This document shows positions 1 to 9,371 of a stretch of DNA of 27,077 nucleotides, piece by piece. Each line of letters starts with the position of its first letter. Positions within the stretch are counted from its first letter, which is position 1. This DNA comes from Myxococcales bacterium (GTDB taxonomy: Bacteria > Myxococcota > Polyangia > Polyangiales > Polyangiaceae): positions 45,646-72,722 of the forward strand of contig PLXW01000066.1 in assembly GCA_003151595.1 (NCBI GenBank), in the 5' to 3' direction. The notes under the pieces were generated by a model, which saw only the letters and a program-made list of their open reading frames with translations, had not been told where the DNA came from and did not search any database. Position numbers and translations under genes: made by a program.

Positions 1-1171
1 AGATGTCGTAGACCTTGATGTCGCGGAACCACTTCTCGAGCAGCTGATGATCGCGCGCGATCGTCCCCTCGGCCCCGCAGATCTCGATCGACTCGATGCA
101 TGCGCGAATCGCCGCTTGCCCCGCGAGCGCCTTCGACGTGCTCGCCTCTTTCGCGTTCGGGATCTCTTCGTCGGCCATCCACCCCGCGCGCCACGTGACC
201 ATGCGCGCGGCGTTCAGCATGCGACCGACGCGCGCGAGTCGCTCGGCGATCGCCGAGTAGCGAGGCGTGTGACGCGACAGCGCGTAATTCGATTTCACGA
301 AGTCGCGCGCGTACTCGTACGCCGCGCGGCCGATGCCGATGGCCATCGACGCCACGAGCGGGCGCGTGTTGTCGAAGGTCTTCATCGCCGTCATGAAGCC
401 TTCTTTGGTCACGTAGCGCTCTTCGCCGCCCAGCAAGTTCTCTTCGGGCACGCGGCACTCTTCGAACACGAGCTCCGCGGTCTCGCTGGCGCGGAGGCCC
501 ATCTTGTCTTCGATGCGGCCGACGGAGAACCCCGGCGTCCCTTTCTCCACCACGAACGCGCGATGCCCCGCGCGCCCCAGCGTCGGATCGATCGTCGCGA
601 ACACGCAGTTCCACGACGCGCGCGCGCCGTTCGTGATGAAGCACTTTCGCCCGTTGATGACCCAGTGCTTGCCGTCCTTGCGGCAGCTCGTTCGAATCCC
701 GGCGACGTCGCTCCCGGCGCCCGGCTCGGTGAGCGCGTAGGCCCCCCACTTCAACTCGGCGCCCGCGGTCATGTCGCGGAAGATCCCCATGAAGCGCTCC
801 TTCTGCTCCGGCGTCCCGCTCCCGCGAACGGGGGGACCGCCGAGGCCAGGACCGGGCAAGCACAGGAGAAGCCCCGCGTCGCCCCACGCCATCTCTTCGG
901 CGGCGACGATCGACGTGAGGTTCACGCTGCTCTTCTTCTTCGGCGCATCGGTCGGCTCGGCCTTTGCGGCCGACGCCTTCTCTCCGTCGCGATCCATCAT
1001 CGCGAGCGAGCCCATGCTCCCGGCGAGCGTCGCCAGGTTGCGGAGGAAGTCGTGCGGGATGCCGTGCTCGCGATCCCACTTGAGGCACTCGGGGCGAATC
1101 ACCGACGTCGCGAGGCCGTGGATGGCCTCTTTGACCTGCTGCTGGCGCGTGCTGAGCGTGAAGTCGATCAT
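1..1171 (-). CDS. Acyl-CoA dehydrogenase family protein, C-terminus cut by window edge
   Basis: Reading from ATG at 1171 toward position 1 gives 390 codons of an FAD-dependent acyl-CoA dehydrogenase, which normally makes the alpha-beta double bond in an acyl-CoA thioester. The family signature LTEPGAGSD (flavin side of the FAD site) is clear, as is NTRP matching the MCAD-type helix. A charged, Lys-rich insert (DAPKKKSS region) lies in the N-terminal half. The motifs that bind the ADP half of FAD look degraded. The usual Arg-x-F-G is replaced by an ALSR-like stretch, and QxxGGxG reads EICGAEG. The sequence ends at FRDIKVYDI, immediately before the place where the catalytic YEG motif is expected, so the catalytic Glu cannot be seen. 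The start lies 19 bp after the stop of the upstream ACAD homologue, so the two are co-transcribed and may form a heteromer. The family call is sure; the substrate is unknown. Confidence 0.9.
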   Translation of the reverse strand, partial: MIDFTLSTRQQQVKEAIHGLATSVIRPECLKWDREHGIPHDFLRNLATLAGSMGSLAMMDRDGEKASAAKAEPTDAPKKKSSVNLTSIVAAEEMAWGDAGLLLCLPGPGLGGPPVRGSGTPEQKERFMGIFRDMTAGAELKWGAYALTEPGAGSDVAGIRTSCRKDGKHWVINGRKCFITNGARASWNCVFATIDPTLGRAGHRAFVVEKGTPGFSVGRIEDKMGLRASETAELVFEECRVPEENLLGGEERYVTKEGFMTAMKTFDNTRPLVASMAIGIGRAAYEYARDFVKSNYALSRHTPRYSAIAERLARVGRMLNAARMVTWRAGWMADEEIPNAKEASTSKALAGQAAIRACIESIEICGAEGTIARDHQLLEKWFRDIKVYDI

Positions 1172-1190
1172 CGTGGTTCTCGGTGCTTCT

Positions 1191-2402
1191 TCAGACGAAG
1201 GCGGATTGCGATTCGGCGCTCGGCAGCACCTCGCCCGGATCGATCGCGCGACCGAGCTCGATCGACGCCGCGAGCTGGTCGGCGTGCGCCGAGGTCATCG
1301 CGCAGAGCTGGATCTGCTTGGCGTCGCGCATCAGCTTCTCGACGGCGTAGTCGCGCATGAAGCCGGCGCCGCCGTGGAGCTGGACCGCGTCGTCGCCGCA
1401 GCGCATGGCGGCTTCGAGCGCGAAGGCGATGGCGTGCGACGAGTGGAGGAGCGCGTCGTTCACCGGGAGCTTCGCGTCCCACGAGTGGCAAGCGCGCCAG
1501 ACGAGCGCGCGCGCGGCGTCGACGTCCATCGAGCGATCGGCCAGCGTGAAGGCGACGGCCTGGAAGTGGCCGATGGGCTTTCCGAACGCGCGCCGCGTCT
1601 CGCAGTAGTCGCGCGCGATCTCGAACGCCGCGCGCGCGAGCCCGACCGCGCGCGCCGCGACGACGACCGCGTGCTTGGCGAAGAAGCGCACGAGCGCCGC
1701 GTCGAAGTCGTCGCCTCCCACGAGCCTGTCGCTCTCGTCGACCTCGACGCCGTCGAGCTTGATCCCGCCGAAGCTCACCGCGTCGAGCCCCAGCGTCGTC
1801 TCGCGCGGCAGCGCCGTGAGCCCCGGCGCGTCCTTCTTCACGACGAACGCGCCGAGCCCGCGCCAACCCTTGGCCTCGTCGGTCTGTGCGAACACCACGA
1901 AGCTCTCGGCGCGATCGGCGTTCACCACGTACGCCTTCTCGCCGGTGATTTCCCACGTCCCCATGCGATGCGTCGCCGTCGTCACCATCCCCGCGCGCTG
2001 CGAGCTCGCCTTGCGTTCGCCCCACGCCACCGCGCCGAACCTCTTCCATCCATCGGCCCCCGCGAACGGCGCGAGCCACGTCTTCGCCTGAGCCTCGCTC
2101 GCGAGCTCGGTCATCGCCGCGCCGAACGCCCCCGGCCCACCGAACGCGAACCCCGCCGCAGGATCGCCGTACGCGATCTCTTCCTCGAGCAACGCGGCCG
2201 TCGTCATCCCGAGCCCTGCGCCTCCGAGCGCCTCGGGGATCGCGATCATCCCGAGCCCCAGCTCGTGCGCCATCTTCCGCACGTCGTCGGGCACCCCGCG
2301 ATCCTTCTCGAACTCACGCACCCGCGCGCGCAGCGTCTTCGCGAAGGCCGCGACGCTCTCGGTCATCAGCTTCTGATCTTCGGTGGGTTCAAACGCGATC
2401 AT
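1191..2402 (-). CDS. Acyl-CoA dehydrogenase homologue lacking the canonical catalytic Glu
   Basis: This 403-residue protein has the full ACAD length and fold pattern: N-terminal helices 1-110, a beta domain about 120-225, and C-terminal helices 230-385. Motifs for the ADP part of FAD are intact, with RAFGKPIGHFQ at 271-281 and QLHGGAGF at 341-348. Two other motifs are not. The TEPxAGSD signature is replaced by AWGERKASSQ near 126-135. At the position of MCAD's catalytic YEGT the protein reads CAMT (367-370), with Ala368 where Glu belongs. The alternative Glu used by isovaleryl- and long-chain ACADs, near residue 244, is His. It is therefore unlikely to be active alone. It lies 13 bp after the preceding gene and 19 bp before the second ACAD, which retains the motifs missing here. 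That suggests a heteromeric enzyme like the mycobacterial FadE26-FadE27 type. The pairing is inference; the motif losses are visible. Confidence 0.88.
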   Translation of the reverse strand: MIAFEPTEDQKLMTESVAAFAKTLRARVREFEKDRGVPDDVRKMAHELGLGMIAIPEALGGAGLGMTTAALLEEEIAYGDPAAGFAFGGPGAFGAAMTELASEAQAKTWLAPFAGADGWKRFGAVAWGERKASSQRAGMVTTATHRMGTWEITGEKAYVVNADRAESFVVFAQTDEAKGWRGLGAFVVKKDAPGLTALPRETTLGLDAVSFGGIKLDGVEVDESDRLVGGDDFDAALVRFFAKHAVVVAARAVGLARAAFEIARDYCETRRAFGKPIGHFQAVAFTLADRSMDVDAARALVWRACHSWDAKLPVNDALLHSSHAIAFALEAAMRCGDDAVQLHGGAGFMRDYAVEKLMRDAKQIQLCAMTSAHADQLAASIELGRAIDPGEVLPSAESQSAFV

Positions 2403-2415
2403 GTCGCGCGTGAGC

Positions 2416-3513
2416 CTAGCGTCGACGGGCTGCGGGCGTATTCCCCGAAGGAGGGTTATTGCGCGCCTTGTTGAGGATCATCGGCGGTTCGTCAGCGGGC
2501 GGCGGTCGGCTGGTCGGGCTCTCGTTCGCCGCCCCCTGCATGTCGATGTCTTCCTCGACGACGACGATCTGATCCTGCTCTTCCGGCGGAGGCAGCTTCG
2601 ACTCGCTGAAGAGGTTGTCGATCATGTCGTTCGAGTTCGGCGGGGCCGACGTTCGCGTCGCGGACTTTCCGTCTCCCACGACCGCGTTCATCAGCGTCCG
2701 CTCGGCGAAGTCCACGGGCGCCGCAGGCACCGGCGTCATGCGCGTGCTCGGCCGCTCGTCGACGGGTGGAACTTCGTCGTCGTTGTTGGGGGGCGCGACC
2801 GTCTTGTCGCTCTTCGCGGTCTTCTCGACGAGCTTCGCCTTCTCTGCGACCGCATCGAGCACCTTGATGAGCACGTCGTTCGGCGTCTTGCCGACGATGC
2901 GATCCCACCCGAGCGTCGCCAGGAGCCCCTTCGGCGAGCCGTCGCCGGTGGCGTGAACCTTCCGGACCCACTCGGTGAGCTCGGCCTTCGTGAGCCCTTC
3001 GCTCACGACGTCGGTCCCCTTGAGCTTTCCGCCCGGCCCTTCGATCGTCTCGAAGAACCACTTCGCGTCGAACAGCGACAGCTCGTACGCCGTGTCGAGC
3101 GCCTTGTGGATCGCCAGCTTCGACAGCTTCCCGCCGCGCCAGAACGACCACCAATCGCCCATCGGCGCCCACTTCACGATCATCTCGGCCACGAGCGCTT
3201 CCTCGAACGCCTCGTGATCGATGTCGCCCGCGAGCAGCGCGTCCCACACGACCGACTGAACCTTCTCGTCCGTGTCCTTCAGCGCGCTCTTCGCGCCGCG
3301 GAGCCCCCAGCTCGTGAGCACAGGGCCGCGCACTTCGTTCGGAAGGAACTTGAAGATGCGGTCGGTGACCTTCGTGGCGTCGTGCGGAAAGAAGTGCTGA
3401 AGGAACTCCTGAGTCGTTCGGACGCGCCCTTCCGTGGTACGGCGGAACTCCTCGAGCGCGAGGCAGAACTTCGGGACTGCGGCGGTCAATTCGTTCGGCG
3501 ATCGCTTGTCCAC
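2416..3513 (-). CDS. Protein of unknown function, helical N-domain with disordered acidic/Pro tail
   Basis: This 365-residue protein starts at GTG 3513, chosen because GAGGTGAT, an almost perfect anti-16S match, lies just upstream. It has no signal peptide or membrane segment, so it is probably cytosolic. Residues 1 to about 235 are compact, with Trp/Phe-rich helices (MGDWWSFWRGGKL). The rest is a low-complexity tail rich in Pro, Asp and Glu ending in PAARRR. I do not recognise a family. It is the first gene of the operon, 13 bp ahead of the two acyl-CoA dehydrogenase homologues, so it may be expressed with them. Nothing in it suggests acyl-CoA chemistry, and co-transcription may be incidental. 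Confidence 0.8.
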   Translation of the reverse strand: MDKRSPNELTAAVPKFCLALEEFRRTTEGRVRTTQEFLQHFFPHDATKVTDRIFKFLPNEVRGPVLTSWGLRGAKSALKDTDEKVQSVVWDALLAGDIDHEAFEEALVAEMIVKWAPMGDWWSFWRGGKLSKLAIHKALDTAYELSLFDAKWFFETIEGPGGKLKGTDVVSEGLTKAELTEWVRKVHATGDGSPKGLLATLGWDRIVGKTPNDVLIKVLDAVAEKAKLVEKTAKSDKTVAPPNNDDEVPPVDERPSTRMTPVPAAPVDFAERTLMNAVVGDGKSATRTSAPPNSNDMIDNLFSESKLPPPEEQDQIVVVEEDIDMQGAANESPTSRPPPADEPPMILNKARNNPPSGNTPAARRR

Positions 3514-3604
3514 GTCATCACCTCTCGTGCAGGCGGAGTGTTGAGGAAGGACTGACGATGCTAACGGCCGGGGTTTGGCGTGTCTCCCCGATTCGCTCTT
3601 CGCC

Positions 3605-3633
3605 TTGACAGAGGGGGGTTCTCCTCGTAGTTT
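3605..3633 (+). promoter_or_regulatory. Sigma70-type promoter of rplM-rpsI
   Basis: A perfect TTGACA -35 box (3605-3610) is followed by a 17-bp spacer and TAGTTT (3628-3633), which matches 3 of 6 consensus -10 positions. It lies about 100 bp before the rplM start, in a gap between divergent genes. Expected transcription start is near 3640. The call rests on the consensus match and location. Confidence 0.65.
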
Positions 3634-3642
3634 CCCGCCCCC

Positions 3643-3668
3643 CGCTTCCTTGGGGTTTCCCTGAAGCG
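3643..3668 (+). promoter_or_regulatory. Stem-loop in the rplM leader
   Basis: CGCTTC (3643-3648) pairs with GAAGCG (3663-3668). Inside the loop GGG can pair with CCC around TTT (3656-3658), giving a two-part stem between the predicted transcription start and the rplM start codon. In E. coli L13 represses its own operon through the leader mRNA, so a regulatory role is possible here but not shown. Confidence 0.35.
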
Positions 3669-3734
3669 TGGGTTCCTATCGCGCTTCTATGCGCGGCTAT
3701 GCGCGGTTTTGAGTATCGGAAAGGCTGTTCAGTC

Positions 3735-4202
3735 ATGTCTCAGGCGGGCAAAGGCCTCGTGAACAAGACGTTCGTGGCGACCAAAGTGACGGCCGAGGCC
3801 AGTCGCGCATGGTGGGTCGTGGACGCAACCGGCAAGCCCCTCGGGCGCCTCGCGAGCGAAATCGCGAGTGTTCTCCGCGGGAAGCACAAGCCGACCTTCA
3901 CCACGCACGAAGACACCGGTGACTTCGTCATCGTCGTGAACGCCGACAAGGTGCGCCTCACGGGCGCCAAGCTCGACAAGAAGTTCTACTACCGCCACTC
4001 CGGCATCCCGGGCGGGTTCGTCGCCGAGAGCTACCGCCACCTGATGGCGCGCAAGCCCGAGTTCCCGATCGAGAAGGCCGTCAAAGGCATGCTCCCGAAG
4101 AACGTCCTCGGCCGCGAGATGTTCACCAAGCTCAAGGTCTACGCCACGGCGGACCACCCCCACGTTGCGCAGAAGCCGCAGCCGCTCAACGTCAACGTCT
4201 GA
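3735..4202 (+). CDS. rplM: 50S ribosomal protein L13
   Basis: This 155-residue L13 is an early-assembling protein of the large ribosomal subunit. The family features are clear: [16 protein letters not shown] at the start of the fold, [10 protein letters not shown], and the C-terminal block [20 protein letters not shown] followed by [11 protein letters not shown]. The start ATG 3735 is preferred because GGAAAGG (3718-3724) lies 10 nt upstream. An in-frame ATG at 3699 would add 12 residues outside the family and lacks a ribosome binding site. The protein is about 12 residues longer than E. coli L13 at the N-terminus. rpsI follows 22 bp later in the usual conserved pair. Confidence 0.98.
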   Translation: MSQAGKGLVNKTFVATKVTAEASRAWWVVDATGKPLGRLASEIASVLRGKHKPTFTTHEDTGDFVIVVNADKVRLTGAKLDKKFYYRHSGIPGGFVAESYRHLMARKPEFPIEKAVKGMLPKNVLGREMFTKLKVYATADHPHVAQKPQPLNVNV

Positions 4203-4224
4203 GAAGTTTGAGAGAGAAATCGTA

Positions 4225-4620
4225 ATGGCCACCGATCCCCGCACGTACTCGACCGGCAAGCGCAAGACCGCGATCGCGCGCATTTGGCTCAAGGCCGGCA
4301 CCGGCGCCATCACCGTCAACGGCAAGAATGCCGACGAGTACTTCGAGCGGGAGACGTCGCGCATGATCATGCGTCAGTCGCTCGAGCTCATCGAGGCGAT
4401 CGACCAGTTCGACGTCACGGCCACGGTTCGCGGCGGCGGTCACAGCGCCCAGGCCGAAGCGATGCGCCACGGCATCTCACGCGCCCTCATCCTTCTCGAT
4501 CCGGAGAAGCGTCCGGCGCTCAAGCGCGCGGGGTTCCTCACGCGCGACGCGCGCAAGAAGGAGCGCAAGAAGTACGGTCAGCCGGGCGCACGCAAGCGCT
4601 TCCAGTACTCGAAGCGCTAA
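4225..4620 (+). CDS. rpsI: 30S ribosomal protein S9
   Basis: This 131-residue S9 belongs to the small-subunit head; its C-terminal tail reaches the P-site tRNA. It shows [15 protein letters not shown] at the N-terminus, the [21 protein letters not shown] core and the invariant tail ending KRFQYSKR. The length is normal. It begins at ATG 4225 after an AGAGAGAAAT purine run and forms an operon with rplM. Its stop codon overlaps by 3 nt the end of a small convergent gene, and no hairpin terminator is visible between them. Confidence 0.98.
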   Translation: MATDPRTYSTGKRKTAIARIWLKAGTGAITVNGKNADEYFERETSRMIMRQSLELIEAIDQFDVTATVRGGGHSAQAEAMRHGISRALILLDPEKRPALKRAGFLTRDARKKERKKYGQPGARKRFQYSKR

Positions 4621-4889
4621 GCGCTCTCGTCGGCCAGCTCTTCGACGGCGCCCGACGGCTCATCGACATCGCCCGGCGGCTCGTCGGGCTCGATCGGAAC
4701 GACGATCGCCTTCTTGTTTGAAGGTGCATCGCCCGGACCGCTTGGTCCGCCGTGGCATGGGCCATAGCCGTGCGACGCGTTGAACCCGGTGTCCTTCTCC
4801 AGCGGAGCCGGGTCGTCGGGCTTGTCGGGCTCGGTCGGAAGCGGTCCGTCCGGCTCAGGTTGCGGCGGGGGAGGGTGCTTGTTCGACAT
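4617..4889 (-). CDS. Small acidic Pro-rich protein (90 aa), unknown function
   Basis: From ATG 4889 this encodes 90 residues that are almost entirely Pro, Asp, Glu, Gly and Ser ([16 protein letters not shown]), with one central HGYGPCHGG segment containing Cys and two His. It has no signal peptide or membrane segment and is probably disordered. It ends inside the stop codon of rpsI, tail to tail. An upstream in-frame ATG at 5105 is rejected because it would run through the start of the divergent surA-like gene. Composition is typical of small myxobacterial proteins, but a chance reading frame cannot be excluded. Confidence 0.5.
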   Translation of the reverse strand: MSNKHPPPPQPEPDGPLPTEPDKPDDPAPLEKDTGFNASHGYGPCHGGPSGPGDAPSNKKAIVVPIEPDEPPGDVDEPSGAVEELADESA

Positions 4890-4932
4890 GGCGACTCGCT
4901 CTGCAATCGGCGTGCGTGTTAGAAAGCCCGCG

Positions 4933-5913
4933 ATGCGTGCAGCAATGAAGAAAGCGGTCGCTGCGGCGTTCGCGTTCAGTGTGGCGTTTGCGTGTGCCGG
5001 AGATGCGCGCGCCGTCATCGTCGAGCGCGTCGTCGCCATCGTGGGCGATCGGCCGATTCTGCTCTCGGAGCTGCTCCACAGGGCGCACCCGTTCCTCTTC
5101 CGCATCTACGCGAGCTCGCAGAATCAGGCGCAGGTCGCCGCTGCGAAGACCGAGATGGAGAAAGAGCTCCTCACGAAGATGATCGAATATCGTCTCGAGG
5201 AGGCCGCGGCCGACAAGGCGCACTTGAGCGTGAGCGCCGACGAGGTCGACAACGCGCTCCGCAACGTCTCGAACAGCGCGCACATCACGCTGCCGCAGCT
5301 CATCGAAGAAGCGCGAAAGACGGGGCTCTCGGAGCAGGATTACCGCGAGGAGATTCGACGGCAGATCGTGGAGGGGAAGCTCATTCAGCTTCGCGTTCGC
5401 GGGCGCGTGCGCGTGACCGATCAAGACGCGCGCAACGCCTTTCAGCAGTACGTGAACGAGATCGAGAAGCAGCACCCGATCAACACGCGCATCCTCGCCA
5501 AGCGCATCCCGCCGGGCGCGACGGTCGACCAGGTCCACGAGCTCACCAAGCTCGCCAATCGCCTCGTCGTCCAGGCGCGCCAGGGGGCCGACTTCTGCGC
5601 GCTCGTCGAGAAGAACAGCGACGACGTGCAGACCCGGAAGACGTGCGGCTCGCGCGGCGATCAGCCGTATTCGGCGCTCGTGCCGGAGATTCAGGCGGGC
5701 GTCGACGGGCTGAAGATCGGCGAGACCGCCGAGCCGATCCCGGTGGGGACCGAGGCCATCCTCGTCGTGCAAGTCGGTCCGCCCGAGACGCCCAAGTTCG
5801 AGACCGTGAAAGATCAGATGTGGGAACGCGCGTACGGCGAAGCGATGGAGCACCAGCGGAAGCTGTGGCTCGATGAGCTGCGGCGCGGGGTCTACGTCGA
5901 CGTTCGGCTGTAA
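4933..5913 (+). CDS. SurA-like periplasmic chaperone / parvulin-type prolyl isomerase
   Basis: This 326-residue protein has a signal peptide (MRAAMKK, a hydrophobic run, likely cut after DARA near residue 27). It is followed by a SurA N-terminal domain beginning IVERVVAIVGDRPILLSELL, the classic SurA opening. Residues about 185-295 form one parvulin-like domain. The family glycine loop reads CGSRGD rather than the more usual GGDLG form, and Cys222 and Cys238 could form a disulfide. E. coli SurA has two parvulin domains; this protein has one. The expected role is helping outer-membrane proteins fold in the periplasm. ATG 4945 is an alternative start that keeps the signal peptide. It stands alone, divergent from the small acidic gene and convergent with the VWA gene. 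Confidence 0.87.
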   Translation: MRAAMKKAVAAAFAFSVAFACAGDARAVIVERVVAIVGDRPILLSELLHRAHPFLFRIYASSQNQAQVAAAKTEMEKELLTKMIEYRLEEAAADKAHLSVSADEVDNALRNVSNSAHITLPQLIEEARKTGLSEQDYREEIRRQIVEGKLIQLRVRGRVRVTDQDARNAFQQYVNEIEKQHPINTRILAKRIPPGATVDQVHELTKLANRLVVQARQGADFCALVEKNSDDVQTRKTCGSRGDQPYSALVPEIQAGVDGLKIGETAEPIPVGTEAILVVQVGPPETPKFETVKDQMWERAYGEAMEHQRKLWLDELRRGVYVDVRL

Positions 5914-5923
5914 GTCGCTGATT

Positions 5924-5941
5924 CGCTGTCCAGTGACAGCG
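5924..5941. terminator. Hairpin between convergent genes
   Basis: CGCTGTC and GACAGCG form a perfect 7-bp stem with a CAGT loop, 11 nt after the surA-like stop codon. There is no T-run, so this may be a weak or Rho-assisted terminator. Its position between two convergent genes supports a role in ending transcription. Confidence 0.4.
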
Positions 5942-5954
5942 GCCGACCTGAAGA

Positions 5955-6003
5955 GCGATCAGCTTTTCCTGAAACGCGATCAGCTCGCGCCGATCCGCGA
6001 TCG
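5955..6003. repeat. Short direct repeat with 21-bp period
   Basis: GCGATCAGCT occurs at 5955-5964 and 5976-5985, and GCGATC recurs at 5997, an exact 21-bp step. It fills most of the gap between the convergent surA-like and VWA genes. It could be a tandem protein-binding site or a decayed coding heptad repeat; no function is known. Confidence 0.4.
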
Positions 6004-6015
6004 TGACTTCGCGAT

Positions 6016-7223
<1,208 letters not shown>

Positions 7224-7227
<4 letters not shown>

Positions 7228-8831
7228 TGTCCGCCTCCGGGGCCGCAGCGCGCGTCGCCCGAAGAGCGCGCATAGAGATCGTAGTCGCCGAGCGGCGCGG
7301 ACGAAGGGACCACCAGCGCCCCTTCGTACTTGCCGTCGTCGTCCGTGGCCAGCGCGCCGAGCGGCACGAGGTGACCGCTCCCGTCGCGGAGGCCGATCTC
7401 GACGAGCACGTGCCCGCACGCATCGCGCCCCGCGGTGACGTCGCCGTGCACGCGAAGAGGCGCGCCGCGACGCGCGTCGTTTCCGTTGAGAGCGAGGGTC
7501 ACGTGCGACGCGGGGCGCTCGTCCTGTCCGCCGTTCGCGTACGGGTTGCCCGGCGACACGGAGGACGACGGAGCGGCGGACGCCAACGCCGAGGACGGCG
7601 CGGGCTTCGGCGCGCCGCTGCTGCCGCCGCTGGATCCGGGCGAGGCGTTGGAGCCGCGCGCGTTGTCGGCCAGGTCGTCGCCGCGCGTCGCGTTCGGCGG
7701 CCACGCGAACGGATCGGGAGGAGCCACGTGCTTCACGGTCTCCGCCAGCGTCGCGTCCATCGCGCGACCGGCGCCGCCGAGATCGATCCGCTTCCACATC
7801 GACCCGTCGTGCACCTCGACCCACGCATGCGCCTCGTTCGCGATCATGCGCGCCGGCAGCCCGAGCCCCAGCGCGGTCACCAGGAACGCGAACGCGCGAT
7901 GACGGCACACGCCCTTCTTCGAGAGCGCCAGCGCCAGGAAGACGTCGTCGCCGGCGCGCGGCGGATCGTCCGAGTCGGCGAAGCTCCGGTAGTACGCCAC
8001 CAGCTTGGTCAGCGCTTCACGCGGCGAGAGCGCGCGACTCACGCCGATGTGCGCGGCCACCTGCGCCGCCGCGCGCGCCACGCTCGGTGGAAGCGGCATC
8101 ACCCTCGGCAAGTCGCCCCACGCCGGATCGGCCAGCGCGCCGCCGAACGTCGCCCGCGGGATCGCCAGCTCCATCACGAGGCGCACGCGCGCCGCCGAGT
8201 CGCCGACCACGAACCAGTTGTCCGCGCCGTCGTGAAAGAAGCGCACCGGCACGTCGGCGTTTCCGATGCCGGCGCGCGCGTGAAGGATCTTCGCCCCCGG
8301 CCCCACGCTCGGGATGCGCTGCGGCTGCCCGGGGACGAGATCGATCACGAGGTCGCCGAAGAACGCGTCGTCCGATCCATCGGGCGCCGCCTGCGATCGC
8401 GGCGACAGCGGCAAGAAGCGCGCGTCGTGCACCGAGAGCTCGTACGCAGCATCGACCGTGTCGAACGCCAGCAAGCGCTTGAACGGCGCGATCGACGGCG
8501 TGAACGGGTCTTCGTACGGAACGACGTCGGGGCGATGCGTGTCGCGATCGGGGTGGAACTTCGCGTTGGGAGGCGCGTTGGCAATCGCCGGGTCAGTGGA
8601 CCCGCGCGGCGTGTTCGGCAAGCGCCGCGGGTCGGGCGCAGGCACGACGCCGCTCGGTGTGCTCAGCGCCGCCGGGAGATCGCCGTCGATCATCACGCCG
8701 AGGCGCGCGTCCTCCGCGGGGTCGGGCGGGATCGGCTCGTGGAGGACCGGCCCGATGGCGTGCGCGTCGATCGCGAACGCCAGGAGCGCGACTCCGAGCC
8801 GACGTGCGCCGCGTGCGATCCGCATCGGCAC
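7224..8831 (-). CDS. Secreted transglutaminase-like protein with C-terminal Ig-like domain
   Basis: This 535-residue protein starts at GTG 8831 or ATG 8825. It begins with a signal peptide (MRIARGARRLGVALLAFAIDAHA), so it acts in or beyond the periplasm. The transglutaminase/protease-like core lies at about 250-365 with the expected triad: Cys309 in KKGVCRHRAF, His335 in ANEAHAWVEV and Asp350 in KRIDLGG. A Ser/Ala/Pro linker (about 385-430) leads to a beta-rich C-terminal region (about 440-535) that looks Ig-like. It lies 21 bp after the lipoprotein gene and overlaps the VWA gene by 4 nt, so all three are probably one transcript. Transglutaminase and VWA genes often sit together with MoxR and DUF58 in other bacteria. 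Whether this one is a peptidase or a transamidase is unknown. Confidence 0.85.
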
Positions 8832-8852
8832 AGATGTATCGCGCCGCGCGCT

Positions 8853-9230
8853 TCAGTGCAGCGCGTTCGCGTTCGCCGTCGCGCTCGGTGCGGCCGGCTT
8901 CCAGCTCCCCGGCTCGTAGAAGTACAAGCCTTCGGACGCCGTGTACTGCGGCGCCGCCCACGCTCTCCCCGGCGGCGCGTTCTCCCAGTGCCCGGGGATC
9001 CAAGCGTACTGCATACCGGTCCAGTGCCAGTACCCCTCGATCCACACCGACGCGCTCGAGGGGGGCGCGGACCTCTGCGCTTCGATCTGCGGCGCGGGGG
9101 GCGGCGTGCTCACGGGAACGCCGCGCGCCGCCACGGGTGACTCGGTGGCCACGCAGGCCGACGCCGCCGTCGCGAGCACCGCGACCGCCGCCAACTTTCC
9201 AAGCCCCCTCGCAAAACGTAGTGCGCGCAT
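8853..9230 (-). CDS. WXXGXW-repeat lipoprotein
   Basis: From ATG 9230 this encodes 125 residues. A lipoprotein signal peptide ends at ATAASAC with Cys26 as the lipidated residue. The mature part contains WIEGYW (63-68), WIPGHW (77-82) and YEPGSW (105-110), the spaced aromatic-Gly-Trp motif of BcpO-related WXXGXW repeat proteins. Such proteins are small cell-envelope lipoproteins of unknown function. The ATG follows a GAGAGG sequence. It is the first gene of the operon with the transglutaminase and VWA genes and is transcribed divergently from the pyrophosphorylase gene. Confidence 0.83.
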   Translation of the reverse strand: MRALRFARGLGKLAAVAVLATAASACVATESPVAARGVPVSTPPPAPQIEAQRSAPPSSASVWIEGYWHWTGMQYAWIPGHWENAPPGRAWAAPQYTASEGLYFYEPGSWKPAAPSATANANALH

Positions 9231-9371
9231 CGCCGCCTCTCGGTTTGCCTTACGCTTGTCGAGCGTACCATCTTCCCCGGCGCACGCCCGGCCGGCCCCC
9301 CGGCCGACCCCCCGATGCGCTTGCGCGCGCGCGCTCCCTCTCCGACCCACACCCCGCAAGGACCCCTCGCG

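Noticed and set aside
3518..3736. A 72-codon minus-strand frame in front of rplM.
   Set aside because: It covers the rplM promoter and leader, has no ribosome binding site and shows no family features.
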